A DNA stretch of 55,710 nt from Pseudomonas sp. (GCF_030690725.1 NZ_JAUYGD010000091.1:1-55710); one strand, 5' to 3'; shown: positions 37,442 through 47,900, numbered from the stretch's first letter. The notes: a model not told the origin generated them from the letters alone. Made by a program: numbers and translations.

Positions 37442-38353
37442 TTACACGGCCGCAACCGGGCGCATGTAAGAGATTGGCGCGGTGTTGGGGTCATCAAAGG
37501 TGACCACTTCCCAAGCATCAGGCTGCTCGATCAGGGTGCGCAGCAGGCGATTGTTCAGCGCATGCCCCGATTTGAAACCCTTGAACTCGCCAATCAGGCT
37601 GTTACCCAGCAGGTACAGATCGCCAATCGCATCGAGAATCTTGTGTTTGACGAACTCGTCCTCGTAACGCAGGCCGTCTTCGTTCAACACACGGAACTCA
37701 TCTACCACGATGGCGTTATCTACGCTGCCGCCGAGTGCCAGGTTCTGTGAACGCAGGAACTCGATATCACGCATAAAACCGAAGGTACGGGCACGACTGA
37801 CTTCTTTCACAAACGAGGTGCTGGAGAAGTCCACGCTGGCCGACTGGGTGCGATTGCGGAAGACCGGATGATCGAAATCGATCTCGAAGGTCACCTTGAA
37901 CCCTTCGAAAGGCACGAAGGTGGCGCGCTTGTCGCCCTCTTCTACTGTCACTTCACGAAGGATGCGGATGAACTGCTTGTGGGCGTCCTGCTCTTGCAAA
38001 CCAGCAGATTGAATCAGGAATACAAAGGGACCCGCACTGCCATCCATGATCGGGACTTCGGACGCGGAGAGCTCGACGTAGGCGTTATCGATGCCCAGGC
38101 CAGCCATGGCCGAAAGCAGGTGCTCTACCGTATCCACCTTGACATCACCATTGACCAGAGTGGTCGACATGGTGGTTTCACCAACATTGCCTGCACGCGC
38201 GGGAATTTCCACGACAGGGTCCAAGTCGGTACGACGGAACACGATACCGGTGTCCACGGGTGCCGGCTTCAGGGTCAGGTATACCTTTTCCCCGGAATGC
38301 AGGCCGACGCCAGTGGCGCGGATAATGTTCTTCAGGGTGCGTTGTCTGATCAT
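37442..38353 (-). CDS. lpxC: UDP-3-O-acyl-N-acetylglucosamine deacetylase
   Basis: A 303-residue zinc enzyme of the first committed step of lipid A synthesis. Zinc ligands His78 (VEHLLSAMAG), His237 and Asp241 (HKILDAIGDL) and the catalytic base His264 (KSGHALNN) are all present at the positions known from Pseudomonas LpxC. It lies 112 bp after ftsZ; it may use its own promoter or read-through. Confidence 0.98.
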   Translation of the reverse strand: MIRQRTLKNIIRATGVGLHSGEKVYLTLKPAPVDTGIVFRRTDLDPVVEIPARAGNVGETTMSTTLVNGDVKVDTVEHLLSAMAGLGIDNAYVELSASEVPIMDGSAGPFVFLIQSAGLQEQDAHKQFIRILREVTVEEGDKRATFVPFEGFKVTFEIDFDHPVFRNRTQSASVDFSSTSFVKEVSRARTFGFMRDIEFLRSQNLALGGSVDNAIVVDEFRVLNEDGLRYEDEFVKHKILDAIGDLYLLGNSLIGEFKGFKSGHALNNRLLRTLIEQPDAWEVVTFDDPNTAPISYMRPVAAV

Positions 38354-38465
38354 GGCTTTGGCCGCTATAGCACTAGTTGCGAATTGTTTTCAACAATGGC
38401 CGGCGATGATAGCAGAACCGGCCTTTGCTGAACACCAATCACCCCAATACTCCTGATACATTTCA

Positions 38466-39653
38466 TCAATCGGCCTGGCGACGCAGGAACGCCGGGATGT
38501 CCAGGTAATCCAGGTCATCCTGTGGGTTCAGCTTGGCCGCAGTGGCAGCGCCGCCGTGGCTTTGACGCTGAACGGTCGGACGCTCGTAGTCCTTGTAGTT
38601 GACGCTCTGCTCGGCACGCGCCGGGGCTGCGGCATTACTGCCAGTGCTGGCAGAAACTTGCACAGTATTGTCGATAACCTTGACCGGCTTCTCGATACGC
38701 GCACCCAGACCAGTGGCAACTACAGTGACGTGCAGCTCGTCGCGCATGTCCGGATCGATCACGGTGCCGACCTTGACGGTGGCGTGCTCGGAAGCGAACT
38801 GCTCGATGATGTTACCCACGTCGGAGTACTCACCCAGGGACAGGTCAGGACCGGCGGTGATGTTCACCAGAATGCCGCGCGCGCCTTGCAGGTTGACGTC
38901 TTCCAGCAGCGGGTTGCGGATCGCTGCTTCAGTGGCTTCGCGTGCACGGTTCGGACCGCTGGCGCAGCCAGTGCCCATCATCGCCATGCCCATTTCGCTC
39001 ATCACGGTTTTCACGTCGGCGAAGTCGACGTTGATCATGCCCGGGCGCTTGATGATGTCGGAGATACCGCGCACGGCACCGGCCAGTACATCGTCAGCCT
39101 TGGCAAAAGCCGACAGCAGGCTGGCGTCTTTACCGAGGATGGTCAGCAGTTTTTCGTTCGGAATGGTGATCAGCGAGTCGACACTTTCCGACAGCGCGCG
39201 AATGCCTTCTTCGGCGATCAGCATGCGCTTCTTGCCTTCGAACGGGAACGGACGGGTCACCACCGCAACGGTGAGGATGCCCATTTCCTTGGCCACCTGA
39301 GCAATAACAGGAGCTGCACCGGTACCGGTACCGCCGCCCATGCCGGTGGTGATAAAGACCATATCGGTGCCTTGCAGCACTTCAGCGATACGCTCGCGAT
39401 CTTCCATGGCCGCCTGACGGCCGACTTCTGGATTGGCACCCGCGCCGAGGCCCTTGGTCACCGCAGTGCCCAGTTGCAGCACGGTACGTGCGCCGATGTT
39501 TTTCAGTGCCTGTGCATCCGTGTTGGCGCAGATGAACTCAACGCCTTCAATGTTGTTTTTCGCCATGTGATTGACAGCATTACCGCCGCCGCCGCCCACG
39601 CCGATGACCTTGATAACCGCACTAGCTGGAGCGCTGTCTACGAGTTCGAACAT
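38466..39653 (-). CDS. ftsZ: Cell division protein FtsZ
   Basis: A 395-residue tubulin-like GTPase that forms the division ring. The signature GGGTGTG (106-112) and the N-terminal VIGVGGGGGNAVNHM are intact. A variable linker precedes the C-terminal binding peptide DYLDIPAFLRRQAD, which binds FtsA and ZipA. AAGGAGAGGG is before the ATG; ftsA ends 43 nt upstream. Confidence 0.99.
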   Translation of the reverse strand: MFELVDSAPASAVIKVIGVGGGGGNAVNHMAKNNIEGVEFICANTDAQALKNIGARTVLQLGTAVTKGLGAGANPEVGRQAAMEDRERIAEVLQGTDMVFITTGMGGGTGTGAAPVIAQVAKEMGILTVAVVTRPFPFEGKKRMLIAEEGIRALSESVDSLITIPNEKLLTILGKDASLLSAFAKADDVLAGAVRGISDIIKRPGMINVDFADVKTVMSEMGMAMMGTGCASGPNRAREATEAAIRNPLLEDVNLQGARGILVNITAGPDLSLGEYSDVGNIIEQFASEHATVKVGTVIDPDMRDELHVTVVATGLGARIEKPVKVIDNTVQVSASTGSNAAAPARAEQSVNYKDYERPTVQRQSHGGAATAAKLNPQDDLDYLDIPAFLRRQAD

Positions 39654-39696
39654 TTTCCCTCTCCTTTACTTTCTAGTTGTAACGCCTACTGCAAAA

Positions 39697-40944
39697 TCAG
39701 AAATTGCCCTGGACCCAGCGTTTCAGCCGTTCCAGCACAGGTTGTTTGGGTTCATCGCTGTAGCTGCCAAGCGCAGACATGGAGATGCCGTCGGCCTGCT
39801 TTTGCAGTCCGTACAGCAACAGGCCCACGCCTGTGGAATAAATCGGGTTACGCACCACATCGGCCAGGCCCTTGACGCCCTGGGGCACGCCCAGGCGGAC
39901 CGGCATATGGAAAATTTCTTCGGCCAGCTCCACCGCGCCTTCCATCTTCGCCGTACCGCCGGTCAGGACGATGCCCGCCGGGATCAGGTCTTCGTAGCCA
40001 CTGCGGCGCAGTTCGGCCTGGATCAGGGTGAACAGCTCGTCGTAACGCGGCTCGACCACTTCGGCCAGGGACTGACGCGATAGGTCGCGCGGCGGACGAT
40101 CACCAACGCTCGGCACCTTGATGGTTTCGCCGGCACCAGCCAGCTTGGCCAGGGCGCAGGCGTAGCGGATCTTGATTTCTTCGGCGTACTGAGTCGGCGT
40201 ACGCAGGGCCATGGCGATGTCGTTGGTGACCTGATCGCCAGCAATCGGGATTACCGCGGTGTGGCGGATCGCGCCTTCGGTGAAGATGCAGATGTCAGTG
40301 GTGCCGCCGCCGATATCCACCAGGCACACGCCCAGCTCTTTCTCGTCATCGGTCAGCACCGCATAAGCCGAGGCCAGCTGCTCAAGGATGATGTCGTCGA
40401 CTTCCAGGCCGCAGCGGCGCACGCATTTCTCGATGTTCTGCGCGGCATTTACCGCGCAGGTGACCACGTGCACCTTGGCTTCCAGACGCACACCAGACAT
40501 GCCCAGCGGCTCACGCACACCTTCCTGGTTATCAATCACGTAATCCTGCGGCAGGGTGTGCAGTACGCGCTGGTCGGCCGGAATCGCCACGGCCTGGGCG
40601 GCGTCGAGCACCCGCTCCAGATCTGCCGGGCTGACTTCACGATCACGAATGGCAACGATGCCGTGGCTGTTGAGGCTGCGGATATGGTTGCCGGCCACGC
40701 CGACAAAAGCCGAGTGGATACGGCAGCCGGCCATCAGCTGGGCTTCTTCCACAGCGCGCTGGATCGACTGCACGGTGGACTCGATATTCACCACCACGCC
40801 CTTCTTCAGGCCGCGCGACGGATGGGTGCCGATGCCGACGATTTCCAGTTGGCCGTCCGCATTCACTTCACCGACCAGTGCCACCACCTTGGAGGTACCG
40901 ATGTCGAGGCCGACGATCATCTTGCCGCTCTGCACGTTTGCCAT
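39697..40944 (-). CDS. ftsA: Cell division protein FtsA
   Basis: A 415-residue actin-like protein that tethers FtsZ to the membrane. ATP-binding segments GLDIGTSKVVALVGEV and VDIGGGTTDICIF are present. The C-terminal VLERLKRWVQGNF is the amphipathic membrane-targeting helix. It starts 20 nt after ftsQ. Confidence 0.98.
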   Translation of the reverse strand: MANVQSGKMIVGLDIGTSKVVALVGEVNADGQLEIVGIGTHPSRGLKKGVVVNIESTVQSIQRAVEEAQLMAGCRIHSAFVGVAGNHIRSLNSHGIVAIRDREVSPADLERVLDAAQAVAIPADQRVLHTLPQDYVIDNQEGVREPLGMSGVRLEAKVHVVTCAVNAAQNIEKCVRRCGLEVDDIILEQLASAYAVLTDDEKELGVCLVDIGGGTTDICIFTEGAIRHTAVIPIAGDQVTNDIAMALRTPTQYAEEIKIRYACALAKLAGAGETIKVPSVGDRPPRDLSRQSLAEVVEPRYDELFTLIQAELRRSGYEDLIPAGIVLTGGTAKMEGAVELAEEIFHMPVRLGVPQGVKGLADVVRNPIYSTGVGLLLYGLQKQADGISMSALGSYSDEPKQPVLERLKRWVQGNF

Positions 40945-40964
40945 GGCTCTTGTCTTCTCCTGAT

Positions 40965-41840
40965 TCACTGCACGACAGCGGTTGGTGCCGCCGTGGGCGC
41001 TACCGGCTCGCGCCATGCCACGGCCAGGCCGTTGGCATAACGCAGATCGATCCGCGCAATATTCGTTTGTTGCTCTTTCAAGGCCTTGGCGTAGATGGCC
41101 GTGAAGCGCCGCATTTTTTCCACCAGATGGTCACGCCCCAGCAGCAGTTCGATGCCCTGCCCGGTGGAGAGGAACCAGCTGCCGCGCTCGCGCAACTCCA
41201 GGCGTGCCACGGAAAAGCCCATGGGCCGCAGCATCTGGCTGAGCACCTGGTATTGCTGCATCACCTGCTGCTGCGCCCGCTTGGGGCCATACAGCTGCGG
41301 CAGGTGTTGGTAATTGGCCAGTTCCTGCGGCGCGAACGCCTCGCCCTGGTTGTTCAGCAGTGCCTCATCGCCCCAGCGGGCAATCGGCAATTGTTCTTCC
41401 AGACGTACCACCAACTGATCCGGCCATACGCGGCGCACCTGGGCGCTGGCGATCCATGGCATCAGTTCCAGCTCGCGGCGCAGGCTGAGCAGGTCAACCT
41501 TGAAGAAGCTGGCATTGGCATAGGGCGCAATACGCTGCTGCACGGCCTGCTGATTGACGTAGCTGAGGTCGCCTTCGACGCTGATCCGCGCAATCGGCTG
41601 GTCGGCATAGGGCAGCGCGCGCAACGACAACTCGTAGGTGCCGTAGCCCAGCGCAAGCAGCAACAGCGGCCAGGTCAGGTGCTTGAGCCAGCCGCCCAGC
41701 CCCGCAAAGCGGGCCTTCGGCAGGCTCATGCGCAGGCTGATCGGCTCCTTGGCCACCAAACGGCTGGCGCCACGCGGCACAGGCTTGCCGCGCACGGGAG
41801 CGCGGTTCGAGCCTGGCTGGTGACGCAAGGTGGCCGTCAT
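40965..41840 (-). CDS. ftsQ: Cell division protein FtsQ
   Basis: The product has 291 residues: a cytoplasmic tail rich in Arg/Pro (1-50), one membrane segment (about 51-72), a POTRA domain (ISVEGDLSYVNQQAVQQRI), then the FtsQ beta domain (FYATAR-type RRVWPDQLVVRLEEQLPIAR). FtsQ scaffolds FtsB and FtsL in the divisome. It begins 3 nt after ddlB. Confidence 0.96.
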   Translation of the reverse strand: MTATLRHQPGSNRAPVRGKPVPRGASRLVAKEPISLRMSLPKARFAGLGGWLKHLTWPLLLLALGYGTYELSLRALPYADQPIARISVEGDLSYVNQQAVQQRIAPYANASFFKVDLLSLRRELELMPWIASAQVRRVWPDQLVVRLEEQLPIARWGDEALLNNQGEAFAPQELANYQHLPQLYGPKRAQQQVMQQYQVLSQMLRPMGFSVARLELRERGSWFLSTGQGIELLLGRDHLVEKMRRFTAIYAKALKEQQTNIARIDLRYANGLAVAWREPVAPTAAPTAVVQ

Positions 41841-41843
41841 AAG

Positions 41844-42794
41844 TTAACCCCGTGCCTCAAGACTGTCGGCCAGAATCGCCAACACCAGTTGTTGAAAATC
41901 CAGACCTGCAGCGCGGGCTGCCATCGGCACCAGGCTGTGGTCGGTCATGCCCGGCACGGTGTTGACTTCCAGCAACCAGAACTTGCCGTCGACGTCCTGC
42001 ATCACGTCGGCCCGGGCCCAGCCCTGGGTGCCGACTGCTTCGCAGGCGCGGGCAGTGAGGTCTTTCAGCTCGGCTTCCTTCTCCGCCGAGAGACCGCACG
42101 GGATGCGGTACTGGGTGTCATTGGCCAGGTACTTGGCGTCGTAGTCGTAGAAGCTGTGCGGCGTACCCAACGCAATCGGCGGCAACACCTGGCCACGCAG
42201 CATGGCAATGGTGAACTCGGGACCGGCGATCATCTGCTCGACCAGCACCTGCGAGTCGTAGCGACTGGCATCCTTCCAGGCAGCGATCAACGCATCGACA
42301 TCATTGACCTTGGCCATGCCAATGCTCGACCCCTCATGGGCCGGTTTGACGAACAGCGGGAAGCCCAGCTCGGCAGCCGCCGCATGGCAATCGGCTTCGC
42401 AGGTCAGAGCCGCGTGGGCCGGCGTTGGCAGGCCAAGGCTGAGCCACACGCGCTTGGTACGCAGTTTGTCCATGGCCAGGGCCGAGGCCAGGATGCCGCT
42501 GCCGGTGTAGGGAATCCCAGCGCACTCGAGCAGGCCCTGCATCGAACCGTCTTCACCGCCACGGCCGTGCAGCACGATAAAGGCACGGTCGATTTTCTCG
42601 GCGGTCAGGCGCTGCAGCAAGTCATCGCCAGCATCGATGCCGAACGCATCCACGCCAGCCGCCTGCAGCGCTTGCAGCACGGCATTACCGGACTTCAGCG
42701 AGACTTCACGCTCGGCGCTCTTGCCACCGAACAGCACGGCCACGCGTCCAAAGGCGCTGACCGGAAATTGTGATTGCAGACTGGCAGCACTCAT
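41844..42794 (-). CDS. ddlB: D-alanine-D-alanine ligase
   Basis: A 316-residue ATP-grasp enzyme joining two D-Ala for peptidoglycan precursors. VLFGGKSAEREVSLKSG, LHGRGGEDGSMQGLLECAGI and FVKPAHEGSSIGMAKV are typical, and the C-terminal part carries the metal-binding LLEVNTVPGMTDHSL. ATG start overlaps the murC stop (ATGA). Confidence 0.97.
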   Translation of the reverse strand: MSAASLQSQFPVSAFGRVAVLFGGKSAEREVSLKSGNAVLQALQAAGVDAFGIDAGDDLLQRLTAEKIDRAFIVLHGRGGEDGSMQGLLECAGIPYTGSGILASALAMDKLRTKRVWLSLGLPTPAHAALTCEADCHAAAAELGFPLFVKPAHEGSSIGMAKVNDVDALIAAWKDASRYDSQVLVEQMIAGPEFTIAMLRGQVLPPIALGTPHSFYDYDAKYLANDTQYRIPCGLSAEKEAELKDLTARACEAVGTQGWARADVMQDVDGKFWLLEVNTVPGMTDHSLVPMAARAAGLDFQQLVLAILADSLEARG

Positions 42795-44254
42795 TTCGAC
42801 TCCTCTGATGACTCGCCGCCGACTGTGGCGAACAAAGGGCTTTGCAACAGTTGCGGGGCCAGGCCGCCGATGTCGCCGGCACCTTGGCAGAGAAGAATGT
42901 CGCCCGCGCGCAGCAGCGGCTTGACGATTGGAGCGAGGTCCACGCCGCGTTCGATATAGATCGGGTCGAGCTGGCCGCGCTGACGGATGCTGTGGCACAG
43001 GTTGCGGCTGTCAGCCCCCGGAATCGGTGCTTCACCGGCCGGGTAGACTTCCATCAGCAACAGCACCTGGGCATCACCGAGCACCTGAACGAAATCGTCA
43101 TACAGGTCGCGGGTGCGGCTGAAACGGTGCGGCTGGTAAACCATCACCAGGCGGCGCTCCGGCCAACCACCGCGTACGGCCTTGATCACCGCCGCGACTT
43201 CGCGCGGGTGGTGGCCGTAATCGTCGACCAACATCACGCTGCCGCCGTCCACCGGCAGCTCGCCGTAGACCTGGAAGCGTCGACCCACACCCTGAAACTG
43301 CGAAAGGCCTTGGACGATGGCTTCATCACTGATGCCTTCGTCGCTGGCGATGGCGATGGTGGCCAGGGCGTTCAGCACGTTGTGGTTGCCCGGCATGTTC
43401 ACCGACACATCCAGCGGCTCGCGGTCGCGGCGCAGCACGGTAAAGAAGGTCTGCATACCTTGCTGACGCACATTGATCGCACGCACGTCGGCATCTTCAT
43501 CAAAGCCGTAGGTCACGGTCGGACGGGCCACCTGCGGGAGGATTTCGCGCACGATCGGGTCATCCACACACATCACCGCCAGCCCGTAAAACGGCAGGTT
43601 GTGGAGGAACTCGATGAAGGTTTTCTTCAACTTGTTGAAGTCACCGCCATAGGTGCTCATGTGGTCCATGTCGATATTGGTGACCACCGAGACCATCGGC
43701 TGCAGGTGCAGGAAGCTGGCGTCACTCTCATCGGCTTCGGCGATCAGGTAACGGCTGCTGCCCAGCTGCGCGTTGGTGCCTGCTGCATTCAGCCGGCCAC
43801 CGATGACGAACGTCGGGTCCAGGCCGCCAGCAGCGAACACCGAGGCCAACAGGCTGGTGGTGGTGGTCTTGCCATGGGTGCCAGCCACGGCAATGCCGTG
43901 GCGGTAGCGCATCAGCTCGGCGAGCATCTCGGCGCGCGGCACTACCGGGATACGACGCTCCAGGGCCGTAGCAACTTCCGGATTGCTGGTATTTACCGCG
44001 CTGGATACCACCAGTACGTCGGCCTGCTCGGCGTTCTCGGCGCGGTGGCCGATAAAGATCTGCGCGCCGAAGGTTTCCAGACGCTCGGTCACGGCCGAGG
44101 CCTTGAGGTCGGAGCCGGAGACTTCATAGCCGAGGTTAAGCAGCACTTCGGCAATACCGCACATGCCGGCACCACCGATGCCGACAAAGTGGATACGGCG
44201 AATGCGGCGCATACGGCGGATTTCCGAGCGTGCAGCGGCGGGAGACTTAGCCAC
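42791..44254 (-). CDS. murC: UDP-N-acetylmuramate-L-alanine ligase
   Basis: A 487-residue protein from the GTG start at 44254, which overlaps the murG stop by 8 nt. It adds the first amino acid to UDP-MurNAc. The P-loop GTHGKTTTT (125-133) and N-terminal RIHFVGIGGAGMCGIAEVLL are diagnostic. In-frame ATG at residue 15 is the alternative start. The order fits the dcw cluster. Confidence 0.97.
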   Translation of the reverse strand: MAKSPAAARSEIRRMRRIRRIHFVGIGGAGMCGIAEVLLNLGYEVSGSDLKASAVTERLETFGAQIFIGHRAENAEQADVLVVSSAVNTSNPEVATALERRIPVVPRAEMLAELMRYRHGIAVAGTHGKTTTTSLLASVFAAGGLDPTFVIGGRLNAAGTNAQLGSSRYLIAEADESDASFLHLQPMVSVVTNIDMDHMSTYGGDFNKLKKTFIEFLHNLPFYGLAVMCVDDPIVREILPQVARPTVTYGFDEDADVRAINVRQQGMQTFFTVLRRDREPLDVSVNMPGNHNVLNALATIAIASDEGISDEAIVQGLSQFQGVGRRFQVYGELPVDGGSVMLVDDYGHHPREVAAVIKAVRGGWPERRLVMVYQPHRFSRTRDLYDDFVQVLGDAQVLLLMEVYPAGEAPIPGADSRNLCHSIRQRGQLDPIYIERGVDLAPIVKPLLRAGDILLCQGAGDIGGLAPQLLQSPLFATVGGESSEESK

Positions 44255-45317
44255 GGGCCACCTCCAGGCAGATATCGACAACGGTGCAGGTTGCATCGGG
44301 CTTGGCCAGACGACGAGCCGTCTGCGCCATTTGAGTGAGTTGTTCGGGGTGCATCAAAACCTCGGTCAGCTGCGCGGCCAGCTTGGCGGCGTCAGTGGAA
44401 CGTTGTGGCAGCAGTACGGCAGCGCCGGCACTGGCCAGATAATCGGCATTGCGGGTCTGGTGATCATCAATCGCGTGTGGCAGCGGTAGCAGGAATGCCG
44501 GCAGGCCTGCGGCGGCCAGTTCGCTGACAGTCAGTGCGCCGGACCGGCACACCACCAGATCGGCCCAGGCGTAGGCCCGCGCCATGTCCTTGATAAACGG
44601 CGCGACCTGCGCTTCGACGTCAACCGCGCGATAGCGTTCAGCGGTAATTGCATCATGTTGCTTGCCGGCCTGATGGAACACCTCAGGGCGCAGCTCAGCG
44701 GCCACCAGCGCCAAGGCTTCGGGCAGCAATTTATTCAGCGGTTCGGCACCTAGGCTGCCGCCCAGTACCAGCAAACGCGGCTGGCGGTTGCGCAGCGAGT
44801 CACGCGGGGTTTCCAGGAACAGCTCTTCACGCACCGGATTGCCGGTAGTGCGGCGCTTGTCGCTGTTGCCAAAGGTATTCGGGAAGGCTTCGCAGACGCG
44901 ACTGGCGAATGGCACCAGGCTGCGGTTGGCAGTACCGGCCACGGCGTTCTGCTCGTGGATGATCAGCGGCGCGCCACTCATGCGCGCGGCCAGGCCGCCC
45001 GGGCCGGTGACATAACCGCCCATGCCCAGCACACACAACGGTTGCAGCTCGCGCATTACCTTGCGTGCCTGGAACAGTGCCTTGATCAACTGGAACGGCG
45101 CTTTCAGCAGTGACAGCTTGCCCTTGCCACGCAGACCAGTGACGTCGATCAGGTGCAGCGGCAGACCGGCAGCCGGCACCAGTTCATTCTCGATGCCACG
45201 CGGCGTACCCAGCCAATGCACGCTGTAGCCGCGCGCTTTGAACTCACGGGCGCAGGCCAGTGCAGGGAATACGTGCCCGCCGGTGCCGCCGGCCATGATC
45301 AGCACATTACCGCGCAT
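44247..45317 (-). CDS. murG: UDP-GlcNAc-undecaprenyl-PP-MurNAc-pentapeptide GlcNAc transferase
   Basis: A 356-residue peripheral membrane enzyme making lipid II from lipid I. The N-terminal GGTGGHVFPALACAREF and the sugar-nucleotide site RSGALTVSELAAAGLPAFLL are intact. Start overlaps the ftsW stop by 11 nt. Confidence 0.98.
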   Translation of the reverse strand: MRGNVLIMAGGTGGHVFPALACAREFKARGYSVHWLGTPRGIENELVPAAGLPLHLIDVTGLRGKGKLSLLKAPFQLIKALFQARKVMRELQPLCVLGMGGYVTGPGGLAARMSGAPLIIHEQNAVAGTANRSLVPFASRVCEAFPNTFGNSDKRRTTGNPVREELFLETPRDSLRNRQPRLLVLGGSLGAEPLNKLLPEALALVAAELRPEVFHQAGKQHDAITAERYRAVDVEAQVAPFIKDMARAYAWADLVVCRSGALTVSELAAAGLPAFLLPLPHAIDDHQTRNADYLASAGAAVLLPQRSTDAAKLAAQLTEVLMHPEQLTQMAQTARRLAKPDATCTVVDICLEVARG

Positions 45318-46536
45318 GCTGAACCTCCTCGGCGGACTGGCCTTCGAAGAAATCCGATTCCTTGAAGTCGACGTCCTCGCTACCGAGCTGAGTACGACGC
45401 TCCCACTCGATACGCAGCAGCAGCGCCAGGCTGACGCAGCAGATCACCAGCGAGCTGCCGCCGTAGCTGAGGAATGGCAGAGTCAGCCCTTTGGTCGGCA
45501 GCAGGCCGACGTTCACGCCGATATTGATCAGTACCTGACCGATCCACAGGAACGCCAGGCCGTAGGCGACATAGGCCGAGAAGAACTGCTTGGCCTTCTC
45601 TGCCCACAGGCCGATATACAGGGCGCGCACGCTGACGAAGACGAACAGGGCGACGGTAATCAGTGCGCCGACCATGCCCAGCTCTTCGGCCAGCACGGCA
45701 AATACGAAGTCGGTATGCGCTTCCGGCAGGTAGAACTGCTTCTGCACACTGTTGCCCAGGCCGACGCCGAACCATTCGCCACGGCCGAAGGCGATCAGCG
45801 CCTGGCTCAGCTGGTAACCGGCACCGTACTGGTCAGCCCAGGGGTCGACGAAGTTGGTCAGACGCTCCAGGCGATAGGCCTGACTGGTCATCACCACCAC
45901 GCCAAGGCCGAGTACGCAGGCCGCCAGAGGAATAAAGCGCAGCAGGTTGACCCCGCCGAGGAACAGCATGGCGATGGCCGCACCGACCAGCACCACGGTG
46001 GCGCCGAAGTCCGGCTCGGCCAGCAGCAGCGCGGCAATCGGGCCCAGTACCAGCATCGGCTTGATAAAGCCGGTGAGTTTCTCGCGCACTTCGGTCTGGC
46101 GACGCACCAGGTAGGCGGCGATAAACATCACGCTAAACAGCTTGGCCAGCTCGGAGGGCTGCAGGTTGAACACGCCCAGGCCGATCCAGCGCTTGGCACC
46201 GTTGACCTCACGGCCAATACCCGGCAGCAGTACCAAAATCAGCAACACCACCGCCGCCAGCAGCAGCACGCCGCTGTAGCGCTGCCACAGCGCCATCGGC
46301 ACCAGCAGGGTCGCCAGCGCGGCGCCGAGGCCGATGGTCAGATAAATCAGGTGACGAATCATGTGGTACAGCGGGTTGCCCGACTGCACCGCGGCCACTT
46401 CCGAGGAAGCCGAAGCAATCATCACCAGCCCCAGGCCGAGCAGCGCCAGGCAACCGGCCAGCAGCGGAAAGTCCAGATCGATACCGCGACGGGTATGCAG
46501 CGGTGAAGGTGCGGCGAGCAGGCGGGCCAGCATCAT
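45307..46536 (-). CDS. ftsW: Lipid II polymerase FtsW
   Basis: The product has 409 residues, with about ten membrane segments. SEDS-family glycosyltransferase polymerising septal peptidoglycan together with FtsI. AKRWIGLGVFNLQPSELAKL and PTKGLTLPFLSYGGSSLVIC are SEDS signatures; the catalytic Asp lies in the loop after TM7 region. ATG start overlaps the murD stop (ATGA). Confidence 0.97.
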   Translation of the reverse strand: MMLARLLAAPSPLHTRRGIDLDFPLLAGCLALLGLGLVMIASASSEVAAVQSGNPLYHMIRHLIYLTIGLGAALATLLVPMALWQRYSGVLLLAAVVLLILVLLPGIGREVNGAKRWIGLGVFNLQPSELAKLFSVMFIAAYLVRRQTEVREKLTGFIKPMLVLGPIAALLLAEPDFGATVVLVGAAIAMLFLGGVNLLRFIPLAACVLGLGVVVMTSQAYRLERLTNFVDPWADQYGAGYQLSQALIAFGRGEWFGVGLGNSVQKQFYLPEAHTDFVFAVLAEELGMVGALITVALFVFVSVRALYIGLWAEKAKQFFSAYVAYGLAFLWIGQVLINIGVNVGLLPTKGLTLPFLSYGGSSLVICCVSLALLLRIEWERRTQLGSEDVDFKESDFFEGQSAEEVQHAR

Positions 46537-47879
46537 TGCAAACCCTCCACGGCCTGGGCGAACAGACGCCCGCGCTCTTCGAAATTCTTGAACATATCCA
46601 GGCTGGCGCAGGCCGGCGACAGCAGTACGGCATCGCCTGGCTCGGCCAGTTCAGCAGCGCGCTGCACAGCCTCTTCCAGGGTCTTGACCCGGATCAGCGG
46701 GGCGGCGTCGCCCAGCGCCTCAGCCAGCAGCTCAGCATCGCGGCCAAGCAGCACCACGGCGCGGCAGAACGTGCCGACTGGCGCTTTCAGCGCCGAGAAA
46801 TCCGCGCCCTTGCCATCGCCACCGGCGATCAGCACCAGTTTGCCGCTGATATCCGCACCCAGGCCTTCGATAGCAGCCAGCGCGGCACCGACGTTGGTGG
46901 CCTTGGAATCGTCGTAGTAGCTCACCGCATTGCGCTCACCAACCCATTGGCAGCGATGCGGCAGGCCAGCGAACTGCTTGAGGGTTGCCAACATCGGCTC
47001 GAACGGTAGGCCCACCGCATGGCCCAGCGCCAGGGCAGCCAGGGCATTGGACTGGTTGTGTGCGCCGCGAATTTTCAGCTCACGTACCGGCAGCAGCGCA
47101 GCGAACTGATAAGCCAGAGACTTCTCGCCATCTTCTTCGAGCAGGCCGAAACGTTTGAAATCCGGTTTGCCCAGGCCGAAGTACCAGCACGGCAGTTGAT
47201 CGGCCACCAGCGGACGCGACAAGGCGTCATCGCGGTTCACCACCACCTGCCGCGCACCACGGAAGATGCGGTGTTTGGCCAGGTGGTAGGCCGGCAGATC
47301 GGCGTAGCGATCCATATGGTCTTCGCTGATGTTCAGGCAGGTCGCCACTTCAGCGTTGAGCTGGTCGGTAGTTTCCAGCTGGAAGCTCGACAGCTCCATG
47401 ACGTACAACTCGATCTCATCATTCAGCAGATCCAGCGCCGGCGTACCGAGGTTACCGCCGACGGCGACCTTCTTGCCCGCAGCGGCGGCCATCTCGCCAA
47501 CCAGGGTGGTCACGGTGCTTTTGGCGTTGGAGCCGGTGATGGCAATGATCGGCGCCTTGGCATAACGGGCGAACAGATCGATATCACCCGACAGCTTGAC
47601 CCCGCGCGCAGCCGCCGCCTGCAGCGCCGGGGTGGCAATGGCCAGACCCGGGCTGACCAACAGTTCGCTGGCGCGGCAGAGGAATTCCACATCCAGTTCG
47701 CCACAACGCACTTCCACCTGCGGGAACTGCTCACGCAAGGTGGCGAGCTCCGGCGGGTTTGCACGTGTGTCGACCACGGCAAACGGCAGGCCCTGGCGCG
47801 CGAGGAAGCGCACCAGGGACATGCCGCTCTTGCCGAGGCCGACAACGATGCGGAAGTGGTCAGAAGCGATCAGGGTCAT
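46533..47879 (-). CDS. murD: UDP-N-acetylmuramoylalanine-D-glutamate ligase
   Basis: A 448-residue cytoplasmic enzyme adding D-Glu. The P-loop reads GSNAKSTVT (116-124) where many MurD have GTNGKST; the lysine and Ser/Thr are kept. N-terminal IVVGLGKSGMSLVRFL binds the UDP part. Start at ATG 47877-47879, 21 nt after mraY. Confidence 0.96.
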   Translation of the reverse strand: MTLIASDHFRIVVGLGKSGMSLVRFLARQGLPFAVVDTRANPPELATLREQFPQVEVRCGELDVEFLCRASELLVSPGLAIATPALQAAAARGVKLSGDIDLFARYAKAPIIAITGSNAKSTVTTLVGEMAAAAGKKVAVGGNLGTPALDLLNDEIELYVMELSSFQLETTDQLNAEVATCLNISEDHMDRYADLPAYHLAKHRIFRGARQVVVNRDDALSRPLVADQLPCWYFGLGKPDFKRFGLLEEDGEKSLAYQFAALLPVRELKIRGAHNQSNALAALALGHAVGLPFEPMLATLKQFAGLPHRCQWVGERNAVSYYDDSKATNVGAALAAIEGLGADISGKLVLIAGGDGKGADFSALKAPVGTFCRAVVLLGRDAELLAEALGDAAPLIRVKTLEEAVQRAAELAEPGDAVLLSPACASLDMFKNFEERGRLFAQAVEGLQ

Positions 47880-47900
47880 GCTGTTATAAGTCCTCAATCC